Positions 55,287 through 64,000 of a DNA stretch of 64,000 bases are shown here, piece after piece. The stretch spans positions 21,962,572 to 22,026,571 of the forward strand of contig NC_133286.1 in NCBI RefSeq assembly GCF_005239225.2. Direction: 5' to 3'. The stretch is from Populus alba (taxonomy: Eukaryota > Streptophyta > Magnoliopsida > Malpighiales > Salicaceae). How positions within the stretch are numbered: the first letter of the stretch is position 1; each line of letters starts with the position of its first letter. Position numbers and translations under genes: made by a program. The notes beneath the pieces are model-generated. The model was not told the origin of the DNA. It made no database searches and worked only from the letters and a program-made list of their open reading frames with translations.

Positions 55287-55562
55287 TTATCCTCCAAACG
55301 TCCTCCTATTGCATTTCCTTGAAGCTCCAGTTAAAACGTTGGTTAAAGTAATTAGAGCAAAATAAATGATGTAAAGAAAAAGAAATATAGTGAAGAATAT
55401 AGTTATAAGTCTTGGTAGGTGGGGCGATAAGATGCCATTTAATATATTTGGCATTTCCTTGCTAGGGATATTTCTTCCAAACTTTTGGATGACCATGAGA
55501 GAAATAATATAGGTAAAGTCAAAGAAGATTTTAAGAAATTTATTTGTTGTGACATGTGACAT
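55287..55562 (-). CDS. Hypothetical membrane-protein fragment
   Basis: Minus-strand frame of 91 codons with two hydrophobic stretches (FFDFTYIISLMVI and ITIFFTIFLFLYIIYFALIT), joined by a polar loop, ending RKCNRRTFGG. It may be the C-terminal exon of a lost membrane protein gene. I do not recognise the family, and chance hydrophobic reading of AT-rich DNA is possible. Confidence 0.25.
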   Translation of the reverse strand: MSHVTTNKFLKIFFDFTYIISLMVIQKFGRNIPSKEMPNILNGILSPHLPRLITIFFTIFLFLYIIYFALITLTNVLTGASRKCNRRTFGG

Positions 55563-56231
55563 TTACGCTGTTTCACACCCGACATTAGATTGGTTGATTC
55601 ATAATTGCAGGAAGGACGTCGAATAATTATAGAGGGGACCGATCAACAAGTTCCCCCTTTTTATTTAGTTTTTTTAAAAAAAACATATTTTCATTGCAAG
55701 TTTTCTCTATTTATTTGTCGCATGTGTATTACATCCCAGCGATCATTCACTATTTTAAAAAAAATAATAATTTATCTAATAAATATGAAAAGACAAGAAA
55801 CTCTTATAATTAAACAAACAATGTAATAGTCTACTCAAGGAACATGCCTGTAGAGAACCCAAAACATATACTTGATAATTTTTATTATGGTAGTTATAAA
55901 GATCTATATATTCATCTTCATGTAATTATACATGAAATTATAATTTTTAGATTCAAACAGATAAGATGATGGAGTTGTTAAATTAATAATTTAAAATTTA
56001 ATCTAGACCAGATTTTAATTTAAATTAATTTTATCACTAACTTAAATAAATTTGAACAATTAAACAATCTAGTAGTTAATCTAGTAATTCGTTTGATGAG
56101 GCAAAACATTTCCCAAAACCAAGAATTTGACAAATCGAAGGAGAATCTTGCTTAGCAATGTGAAGTTGACAATTGCTTGGTCTCCGGCCCTTTTATGATC
56201 TCTGGAGAGATGAATAAATTATGGAGGGCCT

Positions 56232-56544
56232 TTTTTATTCCCCGGCAATGTTGTTGATTTTAAAGCCGCGCTTACAATACAATTCTTTCTTAAATTTTCT
56301 TTTCATTATAATTCCTTGGAACTGTTTTCTCATACTCAGTACATATTTATTTCAAATTTTTCATACAATATTAATTTAATTAATCGTTTATTTTTTTTCA
56401 TAAGGGTTTACAACAATCTAAATTAATATGCATTTAATTAACAGTCAACAACCCTAACCTTCAAGTTGCAAAACATTGAAAGGAACACTATCCTTGAAGG
56501 CTGAAGGACATAAATTTTCTCTGTGTATGTGCTCAGTTATATAA
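56232..56544 (+). repeat. Direct repeat ending in a TATA box, copy 2
   Basis: Second copy of 54592-54924, 1.64 kb downstream in the same orientation; TATATAAGG at about 56538. No coding frame follows on the plus strand within 700 bases. Confidence 0.8.
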
Positions 56545-57292
56545 GGCCCAAGAAACCAGATTTTACGCAGGGTTAATTGTAGAGGAAAGTGAAGGCAAAT
56601 ATTGTTTCTGACAATATTTGTCTAGAAGCAAAATATGGTTTCATTTGCAGGCAAATATATTTTTAATTCATAATCCTGCCCATTATGTCGATGAGACTCA
56701 GTTTCGATACTTAATAAAGCCTTGCTCGTTTACAGTTCCGTTGTTCTCATCCTCTGTAGAATGATGTTTTGTCTTATCTGACAAATTATACAGAGATTGT
56801 ATTACACATATAAAGAGTGGCCTTAGCAAGGATGGATCGTGACCTTATAGGAACTGTGATTCCCAGGTTAGTGTAGCTCTTGGGATTTTAGCCCAGATCA
56901 TTGAGAAAATTAAAACTGGCCAAGTGGGCTAGCTGTTGCCATCTAAATTTATAAGGCGCAATCTTTGCCCAAAAAAAAATCCTCAACCCTGCTTAAAATC
57001 AGGGTTCAAGTGGAGGCCTGGGCCTTTTATCATTTAGCAGTATTGTTTCTGACATGACTTCCCACGAAGCGAATGAAAAGAAAACAAAAGAAAGAAAGAA
57101 AATATTAGAAGAAAAGAAATATAAAATAAAAGGAATAAAGGGTGCATCATGACCTTATAGGGACAGTGATTCCCAGGATAGAGTGGCGTTTTTTAAATTC
57201 CCAAGTTGTATTGCCTTAGGAGGGAGATTAATTTATGATTGTAAGTACATTGCAATCATAAAAAGAAATAAAAGTACAAATGGGTTAAATAT
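56545..57292. other. Spacer with a short internal direct repeat
   Basis: A block of about 40 bases (catgaccttataggracwgtgattcccagg-like) occurs at 56836-56873 and 57150-57186. No gene. It is the 3' side of the DUF247 pseudogene that ends at 57293. Confidence 0.5.
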
Positions 57293-58896
57293 TTATGGCA
57301 ATTGAAGGATAGAGCACACTGTTTGTATGACAGTGAGAATAAGAAGAAAAGTAGCGGCAAAAACAGAGATGCCAGTCCATGGATTGTTGAAATAAACCTG
57401 CTTCAAGGTTGCCATCCACTTGTGCCTACGCTTTCTGCAATATGACTTCAAATCTTCGCCGACACCCGAAAGAAAACCATCAGTAACGACAGCATTTTCT
57501 TGGTCAAGATTGTAAAGAAGATTTGACACTGCTTCGTCACTGTTTAGCATATTTTTCAAATTCCCTTTACGAGTAAGTACTTCCACATCATTAGGAGACC
57601 TGACGAGGCAGCTGATGAAAGTAATATAGTTACTTATGAAAGTATCCATATACCTATAATGGCATTGCTCAAAGGCCTGTAGATTTCTGAATAAAATTTC
57701 TGTGCTGTCTTCTATTTTTAGCTGTGGAATTTCCAGAATCCCATTACTGAATGTTATGTCTAATAATGAGCCTTTTTTTGGATTCTTAAACGTCATGCCA
57801 GATTGATGGAGCTCCGTTGCGGTTGGTGCGCCAAAAGAAGCTATTTCTTTCGGTGGACGGCGCTATTCCTTTGGCTGCTGACACTTTCTTAGGAAGTCAA
57901 CGAAATGCAGGACTCTAGAGGAATTCATTATTTGCGAACTGCCATCTTTTACCCAGTCAACCCACGGTACTTCTAATAACCCACGAGTAAGCTCAGTAAG
58001 GGGTACAATTCTCAGGATTGGCAGCTACACTGGATAGCTCCAAAAACTTCTCGAGGATGAAGAATGGAAGCTGATTTTCAAGCAAGCACATATCAAACAC
58101 TACGTTAGAGAACTTATATGGACGATAGAAAATGTGGTCAAGACGTGCGCTGCAATAAAGCTCGCTCATGTACTTCCAGTTCAGTAAGACCATAATAATG
58201 AAGACAGCATCCAGTAAGATCATTGTTGCGAAGTCTTTCCTACTAAGACTAATGGTCTCTGCATAACAATCACGTAATGCTGCTTCATTCTCCTTGATAA
58301 CATAAACTAAGTCCTCCACACTTACTAATAAATTCTGTCCGAGAAACTGCTGCAGGTGTTGGTGGGAGAAACCACTGGTGGTGGCTTTGAAACACTTAAA
58401 GGGGATAAAACATGAAGTTTTATTTTAAGAACAAGAAGCTTACAAATACAACAAAAGCTTACAATACACACCCTCTCTTTTTCTCTAGTGTTTCTCTCTA
58501 TTTTCTCCACACAGAATAACATAAGCTGAGCACTCTATTTATACACGAATTCAAAACAAGAAAATTCAACCTTCAAGTGTGAAGGCGGCTGGTCGGCAAT
58601 AGCTGGTGGCTGGCTGGGCGGTGGTTGCCTTTCTTGACCTTCTAGATTGATTTTAGGTTCAACAGCAGTTACATTATTTTGTGGTCTTCCATAGCTTTTA
58701 GATTTTCCTTACCATGGTGAAGAGGGCCTATTGAGACTACTCGAGGTGTATATGCCTTTTCATTTAACTTCCGCAATCGTTCGGGGACTCTATAGATGCA
58801 GCGTACCGGGGAGAAAGCCTTCTTGATCTTCAATTGCTCCCTCAAAGAATTGGCTAACTCATTGACATCAAGTGAAACTTCATCGCTCTGATCCAT
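57293..58896 (-). pseudogene. DUF247-family gene disrupted by an LTR insertion, a frameshift and a stop
   Basis: Minus strand, ATG at 58896 (MDQSDEVSLDVNEL). It carries the DUF247 hallmarks IYRVPERLRKLNEKAYTPRV and VSIGPLHHG, then LVYVIKENEAALRDCYAE, MCLLENQLPFFILEKFLEL, LLEVPWVDWVKD, and a C-terminal membrane segment NPWTGISVFAATFLLILTVI. These plant proteins are plasma-membrane anchored and mostly uncharacterised; grass members act in self-incompatibility. Damage: a 308-base LTR at 58357-58664 between HKIM and the following LQQFL, a frameshift near 57995-58005 after NPENC, and a TAG at about 57866-57868 after QQPKE. The coding part is otherwise full length, so the gene died recently. Confidence 0.88.
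58357..58664 (-). mobile_element. Solo LTR or TRIM-like element inside the DUF247 gene
   Basis: 308 bases; on the minus strand it begins TGTTGAACC and ends CCACCAACA, so it has TGTTG...CAACA inverted ends. Flanks are CCTGC after the end and ACTGC before the start (plus 58352-58356 GCAGG and 58665-58669 GCAGT), a 5-base target duplication with one later change that also created a TAA in the exon. It has a TATAAATA box (about 58539, minus) but no internal region. Confidence 0.85.
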
Positions 58897-59349
58897 TATC
58901 TGTGATTGAACTGATACAATCGCTGGTGTTTAGAAACAGCACGTATATGCCAACACTAAGTCATGAAAAAAATATATTCTGAAAACAACCACAATAATAG
59001 TTTGCATGAAATCAATCTTAATTTGTGGTTATTTCTATCTGTGTTAGTTTTCAAGGGGTTTCTAGTGACGAGCTTTTTACTCATGTTTTATTATGGAATG
59101 CAAAGTAGTGGTGTCTTGCTGTAAAATAAAAGGGTAAACTTCAATTATTTTCCTTGTAATAGATTCATTAATATTCTACTTCTACTCCTACTCTTATAGT
59201 TTTCATAAAATCCTGTTAATATTAATTACTCTTAACTATGAAATATCTAATTCTTTTTAATTTTGGTTTTTCAGTTTTTTAGGTTTCGGATTTTTGTTGT
59301 AAGATACTACGACATGCATAAAGACTTGAGAGGAAATAATAAGAGAAAA

Positions 59350-59416
<67 letters not shown>

Positions 59417-59829
59417 GAAAAGCATCAGATTATCACACAGTTATTTAGTAGTAAATAAACTATCATGATAGAAGTGAAAACATTGAATAGAAACTTACAG
59501 GCAGTTGTTGAAGTTTTGCTCGTTGTCAACCTGCCTTCAGCGTCCAAAAAGATCTGCCAAGAATGGTACTAGACTCTCCCTATTTAATATGAAAATTCCA
59601 AAATGTTCTATTGCTCCTTTACAATTGCTACAATGGCAAGCAAAGGATAAGATTCCCAAACACTTGTGTGAATCAAGGTTGTCAAAAACTTTTTTTGACA
59701 GAAACATTATAATTATGAATCAGCGCTAGATAAGTAATAAAAACTAAAGGTATGATTGAACAAATATTTCATGACAGAAAAAAAAAAGTTGTGTTGGTGA
59801 TAAAAAACTTAGAGACTGAACAAAATGAT
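58897..59829. other. 5' flank of the DUF247 pseudogene, with (TA)n
   Basis: AT-rich; includes a long (TA)n run at 59354-59412. No gene recognised. Confidence 0.5.
59354..59412. repeat. (TA)n microsatellite, about 29 units
   Basis: Uninterrupted TA run. Confidence 0.95.
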
Positions 59830-60925
59830 TTGTAGCAATCTACAGTGTTTTGTGAGGAAATATATAGTGTTTTGGCTATATAATTTAGCTTTTTTGTTAA
59901 TAAAAAGCAAAAAAAAATTACAAAGTTAAATTCTCTACCAACTTAATATTAAAAAAAAAACCAACAAAGATAATTTTGGAAGGAAAAAAACCTATGAGGA
60001 AAAATATTGTAGCAATTAACAATGTTTTGTGAAGAAAACTATAGTGCTTTCCTCAATAAAATAAAATAAAAAACCATTTAGAGAAATATTGTAGCAATTC
60101 ACAGTGTTTTGTGAGAAAGACTACAACATGTTCCTAATATAATTTAGCTTTATTGTAATTATAATTTTTAACCAACTCAATATTCAAAAAAAAAATTGAC
60201 AAAGATAATTTTTTTAAAAAATCATATGGGAAAACATTGCAACAATTTACAATGTTTTAAAGAAAAAACAATTACTAAGCTAAATTCTTAATCAACTCAA
60301 TATTTTAAAAAAAATTCGACAGAGAAAATTTTAGAAAAAAAAAAACAAAACAAACACCAAAAAAAGGGAAAACAAATCATGTTGGAAATACTATAGCAAT
60401 TCACATTATTTTGTGATGAAAGCTACGGTGTTTCTCCACGTGATTTAGCCTTATTTATAATGACTTGTAATTGTAATTCTCAAACAACTCAATATTAAAA
60501 AATAAAACTGACAAAGATAATTTGAAAAAAATTATAAGAAAAAAAACCATGTGGAAAGACATTGTAGCAATCCACAATGTTTTTTGAGAAAAGTTACAGT
60601 GTTTTTCCCATATGATTAAGCTTTATTACAAAGTTAATTTCTAACCAACTCAATATTAAAAAAAAAATTGACGAAGATAATTTAAAAAAATATATTATAA
60701 AAAATAAAACACAAAACAAACTGGAAAAAAAACAATGTAAGAAAAAATTGTATCAATCCATAGTGTTTTGTGAGGAAAAACTTGTATTTACTTATAATTA
60801 CAATTCTTAACCAGCTTAATATTTAAAAAATAAAATTTACAAAGATAATTTTAGAAAAAAACATAACAAAAACATTAAAAAAAAATTATGTAAAAAAAAA
60901 CACAATAGCAATCCACAATAGAATT
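59830..60925. repeat. Satellite-like tandem array, ~155-185-base units
   Basis: Seven to eight degenerate copies of a unit containing 'gtagcaattcacagtgttttgtgagraaa', 'ctayagtgttt', 'tatratttagctttat', 'taattcttaaccaactcaatatta' and 'ttgacaaagataatttt'. Units start near 59833, 60010, 60085 (short), 60237, 60390, 60565, 60748 and 60905. No coding content. Confidence 0.8.
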
Positions 60926-61466
60926 CTTACTGATTTGATCTTTCTGTTCAAATTCAAGTACGGCATTTTCAGCAAGCAGAAGAGTACTAGTACTATACTA
61001 TCTTGAAGAGCACATTGCTTAATCTATAGAACTCTTGTCAACATATTAGAATTTCAGGCTTAAAGTCTTAGATTAGAATAAATGTTAAAAATTACAGGGA
61101 ATATTCAGCAATATAATATATATTCTCAGCCCTCTCAAACGAGGTTTTTTTTTCTTTTTTTAATATTTTTGTATTTCATTTTAGCTATTGGCTTTATGGC
61201 CTTTTCAATATACTCTTGATAATTATCCCAAAAAAAGTACAGGATATAGCAAATGCATCAAAGGTGGTCGAAGCATTTTCTACAGTGGCTTTAAAGCATT
61301 TCAATTAAAATGGTTCGCACGTTAACAATATTCTATTATAAACCTCGTTTGAAGTATAGCATAAAGCAAACACTCATGGCACATTATAGAGCATAATTTA
61401 TTAAAAAACTTCTTGATGCTTTTTCGTTGAGAAATACAGCAGGTAAATTTAAGAAGCTAACAATGA

Positions 61467-61692
61467 CTAGATAGTGAGGTACACAGAGTGGAAGTCATAC
61501 GAAACAATTGAGATAGCATAATCAAACAACTTGAACGATCGAACACGCTGTCTGTATGATTGGAGTATGACTAGAACAGCAGCTGCTGCAACAGAGATTA
61601 TAGTCCATGGATTACGGAAATACTTCTGTTTCAAGAATGCCTTCCATTTGTGTCCCCGCTTTCGGTAGTACTTGTTCAGATCTTCGAAGATC
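61467..61692 (-). pseudogene. C-terminal fragment of a second DUF247 gene
   Basis: Minus strand, reading EDLNKYYRKRGHKWKAFLKQ followed by a membrane segment NPWTIISVAAAAVLVIL, clearly related to DLKSYCRKRRHKWMATLKQ and NPWTGISVFAATFLLIL in the gene at 57293. The frame ends at 61467-61469. No N-terminal two-thirds is present upstream, where a LINE remnant lies instead. Confidence 0.8.
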
Positions 61693-61932
61693 TAGAATTC
61701 AACTACACCAGAAAAGTAGAAATTTTCGACGTTGATAAGATTTTCCATTGAAATATTGCGGAAAAGGATTGAAATCCATGTATTTATTGAATCATTTCTC
61801 AATCTCTAAATAATATTGACTTTCTCCCATGGATGTAGGCGGTTTTGCCGAACCACATAAAATATTGTGTCTCAGTGTGCTTTCCCTCCGATGAGCAAAT
61901 TATCCGTTCATCACCGGTCGCGGAAATCCCCA

Positions 61933-62540
61933 TCAGAAACTGCATGCATCGTTATCAGAGATCAAAGCTTGTGATGCACCCATAAAACGAAAACCCGTTA
62001 ATTGAACTCCGTTACAAAGCAAGCCTTTCCTGATATCCTGATAATTAACACCTTCACTTATCACTCCTACTAAGCTATTCTCCATCCATGCAAGCTCTTC
62101 TGGATCATGTGTTATAACGAGTGAAGGCACTGGTTGAACAACTGGGATCGCATTAATAATATTATCTTGTATGACAAGGGCTACGTTTATATGCTCTGTT
62201 TGAGTAACAGGGTATGCATTGCTTTGGAGTTGACGAGTGCTAGCTGAATCACTGCTGATTTATAATAACTTCTGCAGTCGCACTCCCTGACTGCTACTGA
62301 TACACGCTGAACATGCTTTTTTATCGGAATCCGATGCTGGGAATTTGTATGTTTCCCCAGTTGAAACAAAGCCAAACCATATTCCATTAAGCTTTCCAAG
62401 GCGATCCTGTTGTTCAGAATCTGTTTGCATAGTAACAAAGCCAGACCTCCAGTTTCTTCTGTTGTGTCGTCGTGAAATGTACATAACAATTACTACACCA
62501 TATTTGTTAAAAGTTCTGCGGAGGGTTTGATAATCTAACC
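61933..62540 (-). pseudogene. LINE (L1-type) ORF1-like remnant with RRM
   Basis: On the minus strand: TFNKYGVVIVMYISRRHNRR and NWRSGFVTM with LGKLNGIWFG (about 62525-62370), an RNA-recognition-motif pattern, then after a stop EELAWMENSLVGVISEGVNY and LTGFRFMGASQALI (about 62060-61955). That order is common in plant L1 ORF1 proteins and related RRM proteins. Stops and shifts break it and no reverse transcriptase follows. A host RRM gene fragment is an alternative. Confidence 0.45.
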
Positions 62541-62999
62541 AAGAGTAAAATCTGAGACAGTGGTGTATTAGGCAAGGTTGATGGTGAAAGGGTAGTGGTT
62601 TGGTTGAATTTCGATGCTGTAAGTGTTTTAGTAGGAAAGGCTGGTTCTTTAGGTGTTATAGAGGAAACGAGATGGTTGCATATTATTTTCCTTAGGAGGG
62701 GGATTAATTTATTATGCAACAAGATCAGGAAAACAAAGAAACGAAAAAGATCTGTTATTACTCAGGATTTTAATTACATTGCAATCATAAGGCGGGGAAA
62801 CAGTACAAAGGGATTAAATATTTAAACTTGACTCATAACACATCATCAGCTTATACTTTCTAGAAGTGGGTGGGTGCAATTGTGAAAGAAAGAGGCAACC
62901 GCCAATATTAAAGAATGCAATAGCCATTAATGAAGGAGGTGCAGTATTAGAACAAAAATGAAGAAAATACAAGGGGTGATGTAATCAATAAGGTTTCTT

Positions 63000-63200
63000 A
63001 GTGTTTTGTTTTCCTATTATCAGGCATGTGGTTTGGGAGTTTAGATGTGTGGATTGATCAAGAGATTAAAGAGTGTTAGAGAGAGCATTGTAATCTTGAG
63101 TATTGTTTGAAAGAATTCTGAATTTAGTGTTTGTTTGTGTGTATTTGTCTCTCATGGAGGTGCACAGCTAGTAACCTCAATCATCCACTCCACCCAACTA
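63000..63200 (+). repeat. Possible Copia LTR end
   Basis: T/G-rich text with a leader-like ending directly before a primer-site match. No partner LTR is present in the window, so it is tentative. Confidence 0.35.
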
Positions 63201-63214
63201 TGGTATCAAAGCCT
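63201..63214 (+). other. Possible Copia primer binding site
   Basis: TGGTATCAAAGCCT fits the tRNA-Met primer-site pattern of Copia elements. No gag follows in the next 790 bases, so if real the element is truncated, heavily decayed, or continues outside the window. Confidence 0.45.
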
Positions 63215-64000
63215 AAGAAGCAAAAATAGAAGGTGTTGATTTTTTACCCTGAAATAATAATGTTTGAAAGTGTATTCTGAATGCATCATTGAAAAGTACT
63301 CAAGAAAAAAATTATAATGAGGCAAAAATCAGCCCAAATAGAGTCTAGATGAGCTTCTTGAAGTTTCACCGTGAAAAGTCATCTTCATTAAAAAATACAA
63401 TCTGAAAAAACCAGAACGATCAATGTTCTGAAATTACAAAACAACCATATAATTTTCATAAATGTCAGAATGCACACTAAATATTTCAAAGCCACCCAAA
63501 ATTTTCATAATTTTCATAACAATTCCTCATGTTTCTCAAATGTAATAAACACCCCAAAAATTTAAAAAATTACAAAATAACCCAAGAAGTTCTAAAGTTC
63601 TTAGCGATTGCTACTCTTCCATAACCAATAGACCAAATATTAGTCTACATTACCTCATTTTAGCAAATCTTGTGAGACATAATGATTGAAAAATAATATT
63701 TATTTCATTTAATTTTGAGTGCTTAAAGATGTAACTTTATTTGATAGTTATTCTCAAAAGAAAAACGAAAAACGAAAAAGCAAATTTCATTTATTTTTGA
63801 AGAGTAAAATACGTGTCATCACAGATATTTCTAAACACGAAGCATTAATTATAAAAAGTATTACGCGGCCTATTTTCAATTGTCTACTTGCATACAATTA
63901 CAAGTATGCGAGACAAAGTTCGGCCTATTTTCTTTAATAGAAGTTGTGCAAAACAAGAAAGAAAATCTTCATCTCCCAAACTTGTGCATACAATTACATG
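63215..64000. other. AT-rich DNA, nothing recognised
   Basis: No family-like frame or element end seen. Confidence 0.5.

Noticed and set aside
1..64000. CRISPR arrays, operons, bacterial-type genes
   Set aside because: No regular spacer structure, no ribosome-binding-site-led gene strings; all coding signals are plant or plant-transposon families.

Overview
This is plant nuclear DNA, most likely from a poplar or willow (Salicaceae). It is AT-rich and crowded with transposons, and its intact genes have typical dicot exon structures. The assignment rests on the close dicot SCL3 match, coiled-coil NLR genes of the woody-dicot RPP13-like class, a tRNA-derived SINE, and many 'gggttgacccgg' and 'tgtttggg...ccacactc' repeats that I associate with Populus. 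That last point is recognition, not a database result.

Layout. 1-4190: intergenic. 4191-6772 (+): SCL3, a GRAS regulator of gibberellin and root signalling, apparently intact, with a predicted intron in its 5' leader. 7507-7802 (-): a possible small gene with a TATA box and a one-base break near its start. 8124-8327: a SINE. 9227-24326: what looks like one disease-resistance (CC-NB-LRR) locus pulled apart by insertions. A leader resembling that of the downstream NLR is at 9227. A 6.9-kb Copia element (9438-16354), itself carrying a 1.6-kb solo LTR, follows. Next come the first 33 codons of an NLR (16814), about 4.1 kb of repeats, and then the rest of an NLR open to 24326. 24327-36000: repeat-rich DNA with a 992-bp direct duplication, a cDNA-like gene fragment with a poly(A) run, an LRR pseudogene, a broken DUF1645 gene and a 941-bp hAT-type element. 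36318-39338 (+): a second NLR with an intact N terminus, shortened at its C terminus by a frameshift. 42201-42423 (-): the front end of a dirigent-like gene. 43513-44012: a 500-base assembly gap. 44013 to about 54000 (-): a decayed Tat/Ogre-type Ty3-gypsy element with an extra ORF upstream of gag and two RNase H regions. 57293-58896 (-): a DUF247 pseudogene cut by a 308-bp LTR insertion. 59354-63214: satellite-like repeats, a second DUF247 remnant, a LINE ORF1 remnant and a possible Copia LTR/PBS relic.

Functionally, only SCL3 and the 36-kb NLR look like working or nearly working genes. The rest records the birth and decay of an NLR cluster. Its recurring pieces are a leader exon/intron module seen three times, LRR scraps, and a roughly 110-bp motif found about eight times close to the NLR fragments. 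I found no evidence for an unknown multi-gene system. The most unusual content is the nested insertions and the recurrent NLR-associated repeat.
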